Of a stretch of DNA of 64,000 bases, positions 17,139-27,274 are shown piece by piece. The notes below the pieces were generated by a model. It was not told the DNA's origin. It saw only the letters and a list, made by a program, of their open reading frames with translations, and ran no database searches. A program made the translations under genes and the position numbers. Each line of letters opens with the position of its first letter. Positions within the stretch are counted from its first letter, which is position 1. The stretch lies in the NCBI RefSeq assembly GCF_023150235.1, contig NZ_JAKLLH010000012.1, positions 1-64,000 on the forward strand, read 5' to 3'. The stretch is from Azonexus sp. Its GTDB lineage: Bacteria; Pseudomonadota; Gammaproteobacteria; Burkholderiales; Rhodocyclaceae.

Positions 17139-17921
17139 TCAGCCAGCGGTTGCTTTTCGGAAGCGATGGCCGAAAGTCGGGTCGTAGAGTTTGGAGCGGA
17201 TCAGGTCGGGCCAGTCGGCGGCGCCCAGGGTCGGGCTGGCGACGATCATTGCCTGGCTGGCGATCTTCTCGTCCTGGCACTTGCGCTTGATGTCCTTGAT
17301 CGTGCCGCGCACGATCTTTTCCTCGCCCGGCCAGCTCGCCTTCTGCACCACCAGAATCGGTGCGTCCTCGCTCCAGCCAGCAGCCAGCAGCGCCTCCTGG
17401 ACCTTGTGCAGCAGCGTGATCGAGAGGTAGATGCAGAGCGTGGTCTTGTGCGCAGCCAAGGCTTCGAGTTCCTCGCCCGGCGGCATCGGGGTACGCCCGG
17501 CGACGCGGGTGAGGATCACCGTCTGGGTGATTTCCGGCAGGGTCAGGGTTTCGCCGGCGGCGGCCATCGACGCCATCGCCGACGAGACGCCGGGGATCAC
17601 GCCCCATTCGATGCCGGCGGCGGTCAGCGGCCGGGTCATTTCGATCAGCGCGCCGTAGAGGCCGGGGTCGCCGGTCTGCAGGCGGATCACCGTTTCGTGT
17701 TTGGCGGTCGCGGCGATCAGCCAGTCGGTCATTTCCTCCAGGGTCATGTCCTTGGAGTCGCGAATCTCGCAGCCTTCCGGCGCGTACAGCGTTGCCGCCT
17801 GATCGACCAGCGAACCGGCGAAGAGCACGGCGCCCGCCTGTTCGAGCAATTTGCGGCCCTTGACGGTGATCAGGTCGGGATCGCCAGGACCGGCGCCGAC
17901 AAACCAGATTTTTCCAGACAT
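17139..17921 (-). CDS. cobM: Precorrin-4/cobalt-precorrin-4 C11-methyltransferase
   Basis: A 260-aa SAM methyltransferase of the CbiF/CobM group: KIWFVGAGPGDPDLITVKG, AGSLVDQAATLYAPEGCE, RLQTGDPGLYGALIE, GVIPGVSSAMASMAAAGETL and LPEITQTVILTRVAGRTPMP. It methylates C11. It is the first corrin-ring gene of the unit, directly downstream of the cobalt transport genes. Confidence 0.93.
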   Translation of the reverse strand: MSGKIWFVGAGPGDPDLITVKGRKLLEQAGAVLFAGSLVDQAATLYAPEGCEIRDSKDMTLEEMTDWLIAATAKHETVIRLQTGDPGLYGALIEMTRPLTAAGIEWGVIPGVSSAMASMAAAGETLTLPEITQTVILTRVAGRTPMPPGEELEALAAHKTTLCIYLSITLLHKVQEALLAAGWSEDAPILVVQKASWPGEEKIVRGTIKDIKRKCQDEKIASQAMIVASPTLGAADWPDLIRSKLYDPTFGHRFRKATAG

Positions 17922-17992
17922 CGCTTCGATGAGCCCTTAAAGATGAAGAGGGAAACCCGGCGCCACAGTCGGCACCGGCCCGTTTTTTGGCT

Positions 17993-18018
17993 GTTTTTCA
18001 CGGTCGACCGTGAAAAAC
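17993..18018. repeat. 26-bp perfect palindrome with CACGGTCGACCGTG core
   Basis: Intergenic between cbiO and cobM. The core CACGGTCGACCGTG (17999-18012) is flanked by GTTTTT on the left and AAAAAC on the right, giving a 26-bp perfect inverted repeat. It is one of five such palindromes here; it could act as a weak bidirectional terminator. Confidence 0.85.
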
Positions 18019-18070
18019 GGGATTTTTCCGGCTAGTCGGCCAAGGACCGCGACGGGATTGCGGGAGTCGT

Positions 18071-19012
18071 TCATCCGCCCTGCCCCCGGCTTGGCGCCCC
18101 GCCCGGCCCCAAGGCGCCAAGCAAGGCGTCGAGGCTGCGCACCTCGGCGCTTGCCGCCAGCACGCCGTGCGCGACCAGCGCCTGTTGCAGCGCCAGCACC
18201 GCCGGCAGCGGCTGCCCAGCAGCCTGCAAGCTGGCGGCGTGAGTCGGCAGGTCGACAGCGGCGAACGACGCAGCACAACGCCCGGCCACCAGCAGATGGA
18301 TCGCATCGGCCCAGCGATAGGCGAAATCGACATCATGGGTGGACAGCAGCACGGTGATGCCGCGCGCCGACAGACCGTCGAGTACCGCCAGAAGTTCCGC
18401 CTGCATGGCCGCATCGAGCCCGGCCATCGGTTCGTCGAGCAGCAGCAGCTCAGGCTCCATCGCCAGTACGCCGGCGATGCAGACCCGCTTTTTCTGGCCG
18501 AAACTGAGCTGGTGCACCGGCCGCTCAGCGTAATCGGCCATCGCGACCGCGTGCAAGGCGTCGCTCACGCGCTGGCGGACCGTTGCGGTATCGAGCCCGA
18601 GATTGAGCGGGCCGAACGAGACATCCTCGACAACGCTGGCCGAAAACAACTGGCGGTCCGGGTTCTGGAAGACCAGCCCGACCCGCCGACGCAGGGCGGC
18701 GAGACCGGCACGGCCGTAATCGAGCGGCTGGCCAGCGAATTCAAGATGACCCGATTGCGGCTGCAGGAGGCCGATCGCGTGCAACAGCAGCGTCGTCTTG
18801 CCCGAACCGTTGGCGCCGAGCAACACATTGCGGCTGCCGCGCGCCAGCGCCAGCGAACAGCCGGCCAGGCCGCCGCCGGCCGCCTGGCTGCAAGCCTGGT
18901 CACCGACTTGTCCGCTGACTTGGCCGCTATCGCCTTGCTGCCTGCCGGCGTAGCGATAATCGACCTCGACCAGGCGCAGCAAAGCCTCGCCCATGCCCCC
19001 TGCCCCGCTCAT
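18071..19012 (-). CDS. cbiO: Cobalt ECF transporter ATPase
   Basis: A 313-aa ABC ATPase. Walker A is GANGSGKTT, the Q-loop region VGLVFQNPDRQLFSASVVED, the signature LSFGQKKRV and Walker B LLLLDEPMAGLD, followed by STHDVDF. The PDRQLF segment is typical of energy-coupling-factor ATPases. The ATG at 19012 (MSGAGG) overlaps the cbiQ stop (ATGA); MGEALL at 18994 is an alternative. The long frame to 19174 overlaps cbiQ and is rejected. The C-terminal 60 aa beyond the ATPase fold are not conserved. Confidence 0.93.
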   Translation of the reverse strand: MSGAGGMGEALLRLVEVDYRYAGRQQGDSGQVSGQVGDQACSQAAGGGLAGCSLALARGSRNVLLGANGSGKTTLLLHAIGLLQPQSGHLEFAGQPLDYGRAGLAALRRRVGLVFQNPDRQLFSASVVEDVSFGPLNLGLDTATVRQRVSDALHAVAMADYAERPVHQLSFGQKKRVCIAGVLAMEPELLLLDEPMAGLDAAMQAELLAVLDGLSARGITVLLSTHDVDFAYRWADAIHLLVAGRCAASFAAVDLPTHAASLQAAGQPLPAVLALQQALVAHGVLAASAEVRSLDALLGALGPGGAPSRGQGG

Positions 19013-19758
19013 GCCCGCCCCCCGGCCCAGGCGACGACGAGCAGCAGCAGGCCGGCGACGAGCGCGATGCGCAGCTCGCGGCGGGCGGCAGGGAATTCGC
19101 GCGGCAGGAAGCGCAAGGGGCCGTCGCCGTTGCGCGCCAGTGCCGCCAGGTGCAAGTGGCGGGCGCGCAGCCACACCTGCGCCGCCAGGCTGGCGGCGAG
19201 CAGACCCAGCGTATGCAGGCTGCGCCGGGTCGAGACAAAGCCCAGCCGTGCCTGTTGCGCGGTCAGCGTGTCGTGGAGAGCTTCGGAAAATACAAAAAGC
19301 ATCCGGTAGCAGAGCACCATCAGATCGAGCAGCACCTCCGGCACACGCAAGCGGCGCAGCAGCACGATCAGGTCGGAGAGCGGCGTGCTCAGCACCAGGA
19401 ACAGCATCGCCGCCAATGCGGCCAGCGAACGTGCCGCCAGTTCGGCGATGCGCGGCGCGGCATCGGGGGCCAGCTGCCAGACGATGCCACCGCTGCCGTC
19501 ACCGGCCAGCGACACCAGCAGCGACAGGCAGGACAAGGCAAGAAACCCGGTCGCCGGCAGTGCCACCCGCAGGTACAAGCCGAGAGCGACACCGGCCCCG
19601 GCGACCGCCGCCAGCGCCAGCAAGGCGGCGACCAGCAGCGCGGCGGCTGGCGTCGCCGCGACGAAAGCGGCGATCAACCCGGCCAACGCGAACGCCGCCT
19701 TGGCGCCGGGACAAACCGGCCGCCAGCGGCTGGCATACGCCGCCTGCTCAATCAGCAC
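19009..19758 (-). CDS. cbiQ: Cobalt ECF transporter membrane component
   Basis: A 249-aa protein with five or six membrane segments. The coupling motif region LSDLIVLLRRLRVPEVLLDL and FSEALHDTLTAQQARLG are typical of EcfT/CbiQ, where Ala-Arg-Gly-type helices contact the ATPase. It forms the CbiMNQO transporter with its neighbours. It overlaps cbiN by 7 nt and cbiO by 4 nt. Confidence 0.9.
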   Translation of the reverse strand: MLIEQAAYASRWRPVCPGAKAAFALAGLIAAFVAATPAAALLVAALLALAAVAGAGVALGLYLRVALPATGFLALSCLSLLVSLAGDGSGGIVWQLAPDAAPRIAELAARSLAALAAMLFLVLSTPLSDLIVLLRRLRVPEVLLDLMVLCYRMLFVFSEALHDTLTAQQARLGFVSTRRSLHTLGLLAASLAAQVWLRARHLHLAALARNGDGPLRFLPREFPAARRELRIALVAGLLLLVVAWAGGRA

Positions 19759-20270
19759 GCATCACCGTCGGCAGCTTGCCCGGAGGCGGCAGCGGGCTGG
19801 TGCAGCGCCGCTGCCGGCGGCTTTGGTGCCGGTTTTTGCGGATTTTCACGGTCGACCGTGGAAATGCTCGTTTTTCCGGGGTTTTCCCGGGCTTGGGCCC
19901 AGTCGTCCGTCAACTCGGCAGCCAACTCAGCGGCCCGCTCCTTCTTCAACCGCTCGCGAGTCACCGCCGCGCCCAGCCAGTAACCGAGCACGCCGGCGCC
20001 AAGCGCCGCCTGCAGCGCGAACAGCAGCGAGGCAATCTCGCCGCTGGCCGGTTCGAGCAGGGGTTTGAACCAGGGCTGGTAGTCCGGCGCGATCTGGGTA
20101 ATCTGCGCCTGCGCCTTGTTGTCGGCACCGGCAAAGGCTTCCTCGCCCTCTTCCGGCTGGTACAGCCACAGCGGCAAGGCGGTCAGCAAGGCGACCGCGA
20201 GCAGCAGCAGCGAATTCTTGCCCTTGCCCGGCGGATGCTGCTCCGGGGCCAGCACTTCCTTGGCGCTCAT
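19752..20270 (-). CDS. cbiN: Cobalt transport auxiliary protein with long C-terminal tail
   Basis: A 172-aa protein; CbiN is usually about 100 aa. The core has two membrane segments, with [19 protein letters not shown] first, an extracellular loop [20 protein letters not shown], and [18 protein letters not shown] second. CbiN helps load Co2+ into CbiM. The extra C-terminal 70 aa are charged, then Pro/Ala-rich, and include [11 protein letters not shown], which is encoded by a CACGGTCGACCGTG palindrome (19842-19865). The tail thus seems to have grown by reading through a repeat. It overlaps cbiM (ATGA). Confidence 0.85.
   Translation of the reverse strand: MSAKEVLAPEQHPPGKGKNSLLLLAVALLTALPLWLYQPEEGEEAFAGADNKAQAQITQIAPDYQPWFKPLLEPASGEIASLLFALQAALGAGVLGYWLGAAVTRERLKKERAAELAAELTDDWAQARENPGKTSISTVDRENPQKPAPKPPAAALHQPAAASGQAADGDAC
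19842..19865. repeat. CACGGTCGACCGTG palindrome inside the cbiN tail
   Basis: The core is at 19847-19860, flanked by ATTTT and GAAAT with a single mismatch in the arms. It is read in frame within cbiN. Confidence 0.85.
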
Positions 20271-20953
20271 GCCTTCACCTCGGCATTCACTTCGCGGGCA
20301 AAGAGCTTGAGCTGGCGCAGTTCGTCGGCATTGAAGCGGGCCAGCGCATTGACCACGACCACGGTCAGCAGGCCTTCGCTGATCGCCAGCGGAATCTGGG
20401 TCAGCGCGAAGATGCCGGCGAACTTGGCGAAGGACGCGGCAAAACCGCCGGCCGGATCGGGGAAGGCCCAGGCCAGCTGCAGCGAGGTGGTGACATAGGT
20501 TGCCAGGTCGCCGAGGCAGGCAGCGGCGAACACCGCCACCGCCAGCGAAAGGCCGAGGCGGCGCGCCAGGCGGAAGACGCCGTAGGCGACGAAGGGGCCG
20601 ACGATGGCCATCGAGAACAGGTTGGCGCCAAGCGTGGTCAGCCCGCCGTGCGCCAGCAACAGGGCCTGGAACAGCAGCACCACCAGGCCGACCGGGACCA
20701 TCGCCGCCGGCCCGAAGAGCAAGGCGCCGAGCCCGGCACCGGTGGGGTGCGAGCAACTGCCGGTCACCGACGGCAGCTTGAGCGCCGACAAGACGAAGGA
20801 GAAAGCAGCGGCGACGCCGAGCAGCATCCGCTGCTCCGGCTGTTCGACGAACTGGCGACGCAGCGAACGCACGCCCCAGGCGACGAACGGCACCGCCGCC
20901 AGCGTCCAGCCGACGGCGTGTTCGACCGGGAGAAAACCTTCCATGATGTGCAT
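20267..20953 (-). CDS. cbiM: Cobalt ECF transporter substrate-binding membrane protein
   Basis: A 228-aa protein that starts [16 protein letters not shown]. The N-terminal Met-His (His2) is the cobalt ligand in CbiM/NikM, so the start at 20953 is well supported. [21 protein letters not shown] carries the second conserved His loop (20 residues or fewer cited in part). About six membrane segments follow. It is the first gene after the cobalamin riboswitch, so import of cobalt is directly B12-repressed. Confidence 0.93.
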   Translation of the reverse strand: MHIMEGFLPVEHAVGWTLAAVPFVAWGVRSLRRQFVEQPEQRMLLGVAAAFSFVLSALKLPSVTGSCSHPTGAGLGALLFGPAAMVPVGLVVLLFQALLLAHGGLTTLGANLFSMAIVGPFVAYGVFRLARRLGLSLAVAVFAAACLGDLATYVTTSLQLAWAFPDPAGGFAASFAKFAGIFALTQIPLAISEGLLTVVVVNALARFNADELRQLKLFAREVNAEVKA

Positions 20954-21059
20954 GCCGACACCCTCCGTGCGTGCAAGACCTGACAAGGCCCCGGAAGGAT
21001 CGCCGACGGGGGCGCGGACTCTGGTCCGCCGCCACCGGCCCGCACTCCCGCCCGGAGCA

Positions 21060-21275
21060 TGAAGCAACTGTTTTCCGGGTCGGTCTTCTGGCTCGCCCTC
21101 GTCCTTCCTTGCGCCTTCCCGCACCTTGCGGTGCAGTGGCTGTTTGCAAAGTCGTCAGGCCTACAGCAGCGGGGGCTGCGCCGGACTGCCGCGCAAGGCT
21201 GATCGCCCCTGCGCCGGACCACCGGCTTCCCGTCGCCCGCCGGCACCAAGGCCAGGCAGGCTACCCGAAAGGCTG
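21060..21275 (-). promoter_or_regulatory. Cobalamin (B12) riboswitch
   Basis: Read on the minus strand, the leader of cbiM has the conserved elements in order: GGTGCCGG near 21250, GGGAAGCCGGTG, CCGGCGCAGCCCCCGC, CTGTAGG, then GCCACTG (21134-21140), GGGAAGG, and the B12 box AGCCAGAAGACCGACC (21078-21093). This matches the RF00174-type adenosylcobalamin riboswitch. It lies 110-320 nt before the cbiM start and should control the whole transport/biosynthesis unit. The exact ends are approximate. Confidence 0.92.
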
Positions 21276-21280
21276 TAATT

Positions 21281-21438
21281 ATAAATCACAAAGCGCAGCC
21301 CCCGCACGCACGCTGCCGTTGCAGCAAAATAGGGCGGACAGAGGGCGGACAGTAACAGGGCAGGCAGCAACCATGCGGGCAATGACGGGACGGTACGAAA
21401 ACGGGGCGGCGGGCAAGAAATCTCCGGCCGCCCAAGCC
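21281..21438. other. Intergenic, probable promoter region for the riboswitch transcript
   Basis: It contains GAGGGCGGACAGAGGGCGGACAG-type short direct repeats (AGGGCGGACAG twice, near 21330-21352). I see no gene; the minus-strand promoter of the cobalamin unit should lie here. Confidence 0.35.
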
Positions 21439-22353
21439 TCAATAGCCGTTGCGCTGCTTGATTGCCAGTAGCTGCAGCATGCGCTGGAGATAGGGTTCCC
21501 AATCCGGCATCCGCAGGCCGAAATCCTGCTCCAGACGCTGGCAGTCGAGACGGGAATTCCCCGGACGCCGCGCCGGCGTCGGGTAATCCACCGAGGGCAA
21601 GGGATGAATCTCCGCTGGCGTCAGCTTGAGGGCGAAGCCTGGCGTTTCCGCGGCACGGGCAACGATGCTGCGGGCAAATTCGCACCAGCTGACCGGACGC
21701 CGCGCCGCCAGGTGATAGAGGCGATGTTCGCCGGCCCGCATCTCGCGACCGTGCCCGAGCATGGCCAGGACGACGCCGGTCACGGTGGCGATCATCGCGG
21801 CCGGGGTCGGCGAGCCGATCTGGTCATCGACCACGTTCAGGCTCTCGCGCTCCGCTGCCAGGCGCAGGATGGTCTTGACGAAATTGTGACCGCGCGCCCC
21901 GAAAACCCAGCTGGTGCGAAAAATCAGCGAACGGCAGGCCTGCGCCCGGATCGCTTCCTCGCCGGCCAGCTTGCTCTGCCCGTAAACATTGAGCGGGCCG
22001 ACCGCATCGGTCTCGACATAAGGCGTGGCCTTGTCGCCGGGAAAAACATAATCGGTCGAATAGTGCACCAGGAGCGCCCCCAACGCCGCTGCTTCCTCGG
22101 CCATTACCGCCGGTGCTTCCGCGTTGATCGCCCAGGCCAGATCGCGCTCGCTCTCGGCCTTGTCGACGGCGGTATAGGCTGCCGCATTGACGATGACCCG
22201 CGGACGCTCCCGCCGGAGCAAGGCCCGCAGGGCATCGCCGTCGGCCAGGTCGCACTCGCGACGGGTACAGGCAAGTACTTCGCCATGCGGCGCCAGGGAA
22301 CGCTGCAACTGCCAGCCCAACTGGCCATCGCAACCAAGCAACAAGGTCTTCAC
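21439..22353 (-). CDS. rfbD: dTDP-4-dehydrorhamnose reductase
   Basis: A 304-aa short-chain dehydrogenase. It starts MKTLLLGCDGQLGWQL with the NAD(P) Gly motif, then VIVNAAAYTAVDKAE, the catalytic VHYSTDYVFPG (Ser/Thr) and YGQSKLAGE (Tyr-X3-Lys), and FRTSWVFGARGHNFVK. It makes dTDP-L-rhamnose, the last step of the Rml pathway. The GTG at 22353 has GGAGAAGC upstream. The other rml genes are not in this window, so it stands alone here, divergent from map. Confidence 0.9.
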   Translation of the reverse strand: MKTLLLGCDGQLGWQLQRSLAPHGEVLACTRRECDLADGDALRALLRRERPRVIVNAAAYTAVDKAESERDLAWAINAEAPAVMAEEAAALGALLVHYSTDYVFPGDKATPYVETDAVGPLNVYGQSKLAGEEAIRAQACRSLIFRTSWVFGARGHNFVKTILRLAAERESLNVVDDQIGSPTPAAMIATVTGVVLAMLGHGREMRAGEHRLYHLAARRPVSWCEFARSIVARAAETPGFALKLTPAEIHPLPSVDYPTPARRPGNSRLDCQRLEQDFGLRMPDWEPYLQRMLQLLAIKQRNGY

Positions 22354-22468
22354 CGCTTCTCCTTCGCCCAAAAAACCGGGGAGTATGCCAGAGCCGGCGA
22401 ACATGGCCCGCCAATGCAAGTGCTTTCTTTGCGATTCAACGTCCTTCATTTATCCTTCGGGGTTCCCA

Positions 22469-23287
22469 ATGCAAACCAGAACGCTTATGAGCATCGTCAT
22501 CAAGACCCCGGAAGAAATCGAAAAAATGCGTATCGCCGGGCGTCTCGCCGCCGAAGTGCTCGATTACATCGAGCCTTTCGTCAAGCCCGGCGTCACCACC
22601 GAGGAGCTGGACCGCCTTTGCCACGACTACATGGTCAAGGTCCAGGAGTGCATTCCCGCCCCGCTCAATTACGCACCTTCCGGCCATCGCCCCTATCCGA
22701 AGTCGATCTGCACATCGATCAACCAGCAGGTCTGCCACGGGGTTCCCGGCGATCGCGCCCTCAAGAACGGCGACATCGTCAATATCGACATCACCACGAT
22801 CAAGAACGGCTACCACGGCGACACCAGCCGCATGTTCATCGTCGGCGAAGGCTCGATCCAGGCCAAGCGGCTGTGCGAAATCACCTTCGAGTGCATGTGG
22901 CTGGGGATCAATGCCGTCCGCCCCGGCGCCTTCCTCGGCGATATCGGCGCGGTGATCCAGAAACATGCCGAAAAGAACGGCTATTCGGTCGTCCGCGAAT
23001 TCTGCGGCCACGGAATCGGCGCCAAGTTCCACGAGGAGCCGCAGGTGCTGCACTACGGCAAGGCCGGCACCGGACCCAAATTGCTGCCGGGGATGATTTT
23101 CACCATCGAACCGATGATCAACGCCGGCAAGGCGGCGATCCGCGAAATGTCGGATGGCTGGACCATCGTCACCAAGGACCGCAGCCTCTCGGCACAATGG
23201 GAGCACACCCTGGCGGTGACCGAGACCGGCCATGAAATCCTGACCCTCTCGGCCGGCGCCCGCGCCAGGCCCGACTGGATCCGCTGA
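22469..23287 (+). CDS. map: Methionine aminopeptidase, type I
   Basis: About 266-272 aa. Residues follow the MetAP-I pattern: [49 protein letters not shown] (metal Asp pair), [14 protein letters not shown] (metal His), [10 protein letters not shown] (Glu) and [11 protein letters not shown] (Glu). It removes initiator Met from nascent proteins. Two starts are possible: ATG 22469 ([10 protein letters not shown]) and ATG 22487 (MSIVIKTP). The family usually begins at the second, but neither has a strong ribosome site. Confidence 0.95.
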   Translation: MQTRTLMSIVIKTPEEIEKMRIAGRLAAEVLDYIEPFVKPGVTTEELDRLCHDYMVKVQECIPAPLNYAPSGHRPYPKSICTSINQQVCHGVPGDRALKNGDIVNIDITTIKNGYHGDTSRMFIVGEGSIQAKRLCEITFECMWLGINAVRPGAFLGDIGAVIQKHAEKNGYSVVREFCGHGIGAKFHEEPQVLHYGKAGTGPKLLPGMIFTIEPMINAGKAAIREMSDGWTIVTKDRSLSAQWEHTLAVTETGHEILTLSAGARARPDWIR

Positions 23288-23336
23288 TTCGGCACATTCA
23301 GACCTTTCGATCATTCCGACCCGAGAAGACCGCCCC

Positions 23337-25916
23337 ATGACAACGGCACCGACGACACTGGATATCGCCACGCTGCGCAACGAGGTCAAGACCGGTCTTG
23401 CCCAACTCAAGGAACAATTCGCCCGCGACGGCGATACTTCCGCCCTGCTCTGTCAGCGCAGCCAGCAAGTCGATGCCGTGCTCTGCAAGCTGTGGGCAGG
23501 TTTCGATTTTCCCCTCGGCATCGCACTGGCGGCGGTGGGCGGCTACGGTCGCGGCAAGCTCTACCCGGCGTCCGACATCGACCTGCTGATCCTGCTCCCG
23601 CGCGAAGCCAGCGCCAGCGTTCAGGACAAGCTCGAACGCCTGGTCGGCTGTTTCTGGGACATCGGCCTGGAAATCGGCCATAGCGTGCGTACCGTTGCCG
23701 AGTGCATCGAGGAGGCCAACAACGACATCACCGTCCAGACCTCGCTGCTCGAAGCCCGGCTGCTGACCGGTTCGGAACGCCTGTTCGCGACCTTCCGCAA
23801 GCGCCTGTGCGGCAATCTCGATCCGCTGGTGTTCTTCGAGGCCAAGCGGCTGGAACAACAGGAGCGCCACCTGCGCTTCAACCATACGCCGTACAGCCTC
23901 GAAGCCAATTGCAAGGAAGCGCCGGGCGGCTTGCGCGACCTGCAGGTGATTTTCTGGATTGCCCAGGCGGCGGGCTACGGCACCACCTGGCGCGAACTCG
24001 AGGCCGGCGGCCTGCTCACCGGCGAAGAGCGCGAACATGCCGAACGCTGCGCCGCCTTCGTCCGCGAACTGCGCATCCGCCTGCACCTGACCGCCAACCG
24101 GCGCGAGGACCGACTGCTGTTCGACTACCAGAACACCCTGGCCGAGCAATACGGTTATGCCAGCACGGCGGAGCGGCGGGCCTCGGAGCAGCTGATGCAG
24201 GCCTATTACCGCAACGCCAAGGCGATCACCCTGCTCTCGAACACCTTGCTGCAAAAAATGGGCGCCGCGCTGGCACCGGAAAACGAGCAGACGCCGCAAG
24301 CGATCAACACCGATTACCAGCGAATCGGCAACCAGCTCGACCTGTGCGACGAGAACCTGTTCGTGAAACGCCCGGCGGCGATCTTCGAGTGCTTCGCCAC
24401 CATGCAGCAACAACCCGACCTGCACGGGATGACCGCGCGCACGCTGCGTGCACTGTGGCGCAGCCGCGAGCTGATCGACGACGACTTCCGCGCCGACCCG
24501 GCCAACCGCGCCGCCTTCCTGCAACTGTTCCAGCGCGAGCGCGGCATCGTCCATGAATTCCGGCGGATGAACCAGCTCGACATCCTCGGCGCCTACCTGC
24601 CCAATTTCGGGCAGATCGTCGGCCAGATGCAGCACGACCTGTTTCACGTCTACACGGTCGACCAGCATATCCTGCAGGTTTTCCGCAATCTGCGCCGGTT
24701 CACGATGAGCGAATTCGCCCACGAGTACCCGCTCTGCTCGCGCATCGCCAGCGAATTCGACCGCCCCTGGCTGCTCTACGTCGCCGCGCTGTTCCACGAT
24801 ATCGCCAAGGGACGCGGCGGCGATCATGCCGAGAAAGGCACGGCCGACGCCCGCGATTTTTGTGAAAAACACGGGTTGACCGTGGCAGACACCGAACTGG
24901 TGGTCTGGCTGGTCCGCCAGCACCTGACCATGTCGCAGGTGGCACAAAAATCCGACCTCAGCGACCCCGACGTGATCGAGGAGTTCGCCACCCTGGTCGG
25001 CGACACCCGCCACCTGCAGGCACTCTACCTGCTCACCCACGCCGACATCCGCGGCACCAGCCCCAAGGTCTGGAACCAGTGGAAAGGCAAGCTGCTCGCC
25101 GATCTCTACCAGCAAACCCTCTACGTACTCGGGCGCGAAGGCGGGCAAGCCCCGGCCCGCCAGGGCGTGATCGCCGAACGGCAGGCCGAGGCGATGCGCC
25201 TGCTACGCTACTTCGCGCTCTCGGCAACGGTGCACGAACGCCTGTGGAAACAGCTCGACACGGTTTATTTCCTGCGCCATTCGGCCGAGGAAATCGCCTG
25301 GCACACCCGCTCGCTGCACTACCGCATCGCCAACGACAAGCCGGTGGTGCGCGCCCGTCTGCAACCGGATGGCGACGGCGTTCAGGTGATGGTCTACACC
25401 CAGGACCAGCCCGACCTCTTTGCCCGCATCGTCGGTTTTTTCACCCGCACCGGCTACAGCATCGTCGACGCCAAGATCCACACCACGGCACACGGCTACG
25501 CCCTCGACAGCTTCGTCCTGCTTGACGTCGAAAGCCGCGAAAGCAACCGGGAAATGGTCCCCTACATCGAGCACGAACTCGAAGACCGCCTGATCCGGCA
25601 AACCCCGCCGGAAGCCCCGAGTGCCGCCCGTCTGTCGCGTCAGGTCAAGCATTTCCCGATCAAGCCGGAAGTCAGCATCCGCCCTGACGACAAGGGCAGC
25701 AGCTACATCCTGTCGCTGATCGCCGCCGATCGGCCGGGCCTGCTCTACACCGTCGCCACCAGCCTGACCGAACACGGCGCCAGCCTGCACACCGCCAAGA
25801 TCGCCACCTTGGGCGAACGGGTCGAAGACGTCTTCCTGATTGGCGGCGGCGATCTCGGCACCGCCTCCAGACGCATCCGTCTCGAACAGGAACTGATGGA
25901 ACGCCTGAAGGTGTAA
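23337..25916 (+). CDS. glnD: PII uridylyltransferase/uridylyl-removing enzyme
   Basis: An 859-aa nitrogen sensor. The nucleotidyltransferase motif [21 protein letters not shown] (core [16 protein letters not shown]) is near residues 64-82. The HD domain has DQHILQVF and [18 protein letters not shown] near 440-500. Two ACT domains end the protein ([19 protein letters not shown] and [17 protein letters not shown]). It uridylylates PII proteins in low glutamine and reverses this in high glutamine. It follows map on the same strand with 49 nt between, and ends in a terminator. Confidence 0.96.
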   Translation: MTTAPTTLDIATLRNEVKTGLAQLKEQFARDGDTSALLCQRSQQVDAVLCKLWAGFDFPLGIALAAVGGYGRGKLYPASDIDLLILLPREASASVQDKLERLVGCFWDIGLEIGHSVRTVAECIEEANNDITVQTSLLEARLLTGSERLFATFRKRLCGNLDPLVFFEAKRLEQQERHLRFNHTPYSLEANCKEAPGGLRDLQVIFWIAQAAGYGTTWRELEAGGLLTGEEREHAERCAAFVRELRIRLHLTANRREDRLLFDYQNTLAEQYGYASTAERRASEQLMQAYYRNAKAITLLSNTLLQKMGAALAPENEQTPQAINTDYQRIGNQLDLCDENLFVKRPAAIFECFATMQQQPDLHGMTARTLRALWRSRELIDDDFRADPANRAAFLQLFQRERGIVHEFRRMNQLDILGAYLPNFGQIVGQMQHDLFHVYTVDQHILQVFRNLRRFTMSEFAHEYPLCSRIASEFDRPWLLYVAALFHDIAKGRGGDHAEKGTADARDFCEKHGLTVADTELVVWLVRQHLTMSQVAQKSDLSDPDVIEEFATLVGDTRHLQALYLLTHADIRGTSPKVWNQWKGKLLADLYQQTLYVLGREGGQAPARQGVIAERQAEAMRLLRYFALSATVHERLWKQLDTVYFLRHSAEEIAWHTRSLHYRIANDKPVVRARLQPDGDGVQVMVYTQDQPDLFARIVGFFTRTGYSIVDAKIHTTAHGYALDSFVLLDVESRESNREMVPYIEHELEDRLIRQTPPEAPSAARLSRQVKHFPIKPEVSIRPDDKGSSYILSLIAADRPGLLYTVATSLTEHGASLHTAKIATLGERVEDVFLIGGGDLGTASRRIRLEQELMERLKV

Positions 25917-25928
25917 ACCGTCTACCGC

Positions 25929-25952
25929 CCCCGCATCCACGAGGATGCGGGG
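25929..25952 (+). terminator. Hairpin terminator after glnD
   Basis: CCCCGCATCC and GGATGCGGGG form a 10-bp stem with loop ACGA, followed shortly by a T-rich run that leads into the palindrome at 25964. Confidence 0.75.
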
Positions 25953-25963
25953 TGAAAAATCGG

Positions 25964-25989
25964 TTTTTTTACGGTCGACCGTAAAAAAA
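25964..25989. repeat. 26-bp perfect palindrome, TACGGTCGACCGTA core
   Basis: Core ACGGTCGACCGT at 25971-25982 with seven T before and seven A after. It differs from the other copies in the base flanking the core (T/A for C/G). The T/A arms would make it a bidirectional terminator between glnD and the convergent gene at 26168. Confidence 0.85.
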
Positions 25990-26167
25990 GTCAAAATCCA
26001 GCCTGCCACATGGCGGTTCGCATCGCATTTTCCGCCCTCCCGAAAACTTGATCGAGGGCGGGGGTTTCACCCTCTCCCGCCGCCTCGTATCCAACGGCCC
26101 CTGCGCCGATGGCACAGGGCACAAGGAAAACCATCGGGCACAAGGGCAAACCATCGCCCTCGATGCT

Positions 26168-27274
26168 TCACGCGAGTTCGGTCAGGCAGGACATGATCGT
26201 TGCCTTATCCCGAGACAATACCAACAGCCGCTCCAGATTCTGGATATCGCGCCTGAAAGTCGCAAGTTGGTCAGCAAAAGACTTTTCAACAGTTTTCGGG
26301 CGGAAGGATGACTTGTAATTTCCAGTCACCTGGCGATAGGGCGAGACGATGTCGATGATTTCCTGCTTTATCTCCTTGAGTTGCTCGGAGAAAAGGTGGA
26401 CGTACTGCCGCGTTCTTTGCTCATCGAGCGTAGCCAGGTGTTCGGTATCGATTTGTTCGATCTCGAATTGCAGTGAAAGCAGGCCCAGCAGGTCATTTCT
26501 GGCGTAAGCCTCATTGACCCGCTGCATCATCGCAGTCTTGCGCTCGCGCTCAAGTGGGTCGCTTTCCCGGTCGGGATGCAAGGTGCTGGCCAGTTTGCGA
26601 AAAACTTGGCGCACGGACTGGCTGGCCTCCTCGACCAGCTTCGCGGTTTCCCGCTCACGCTTTGTCCGGGGACGCTCACTGAAATCGATATCCGGATCGG
26701 AGGCCGGCCCTGCTGAAAAATCCGGCATCGGGGCATCGCCCTCGTCAATCCCGTCAATCTCGTCGGAGTAATCATCCGGCTCACCGCCGAAGATTGCCGC
26801 CATGAGTTGTTTCTCCATCTCCCGATTCATTTCCTGCTCCTCGGCATAGCTGAGATCGCTGTACTCGTCGTGCAACTTCTCGAGTGCCGGGCTGTACTCG
26901 GAGTCGGCGTATTGCCCGAGCAATGTAGCGCTGATACCGACAATCAAGTCCGCAGCCCGGCGTCGCTGCAGTTTGCCGGTGATCCAGCCACGTGTTTTCA
27001 GTGCGCTGTCGATAGCAAGAAGTATCTCGTAGTTGCATTTTTGATACTGCTTTTGCAAGGGCAGCATTTCGGCATTGATCCTGAACTGGAAGGCTGAGTG
27101 AAATTCGCTCCACTCCCGCAAGACAGTGCGCTGCGCCTCGATCTGACGAACCAGGCGCTGAAGCTTGGCCTGCTGTTTGTTCGCGGGTTTGCCCGCACTG
27201 GCAAACTGCTCGCTCAGCACAAGAGCGGTGTCCGGCGACGACGCAAAAAGACTGGCTTGTTTATTGCGGCTCAT
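26168..27274 (-). CDS. J-domain-like cytoplasmic protein of unknown function
   Basis: A 368-aa soluble, highly charged protein. A J-domain-like segment near residues 215-265 has VRQVFRKLASTLHPDRES with an HPD motif, then RVNEAYARNDLLGLLSL. HPD-containing J domains stimulate Hsp70 ATPase. The rest is largely helical (QRTVLREWSEFHSAFQFRIN, EQLKEIKQEIIDIVSPYR) with a low-complexity acidic linker (PDDYSDEIDGIDEGD). The ATG at 27274 overlaps the pepN stop (ATGA), so it is translationally coupled to pepN. The client is unknown. Confidence 0.7.
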   Translation of the reverse strand: MSRNKQASLFASSPDTALVLSEQFASAGKPANKQQAKLQRLVRQIEAQRTVLREWSEFHSAFQFRINAEMLPLQKQYQKCNYEILLAIDSALKTRGWITGKLQRRRAADLIVGISATLLGQYADSEYSPALEKLHDEYSDLSYAEEQEMNREMEKQLMAAIFGGEPDDYSDEIDGIDEGDAPMPDFSAGPASDPDIDFSERPRTKRERETAKLVEEASQSVRQVFRKLASTLHPDRESDPLERERKTAMMQRVNEAYARNDLLGLLSLQFEIEQIDTEHLATLDEQRTRQYVHLFSEQLKEIKQEIIDIVSPYRQVTGNYKSSFRPKTVEKSFADQLATFRRDIQNLERLLVLSRDKATIMSCLTELA

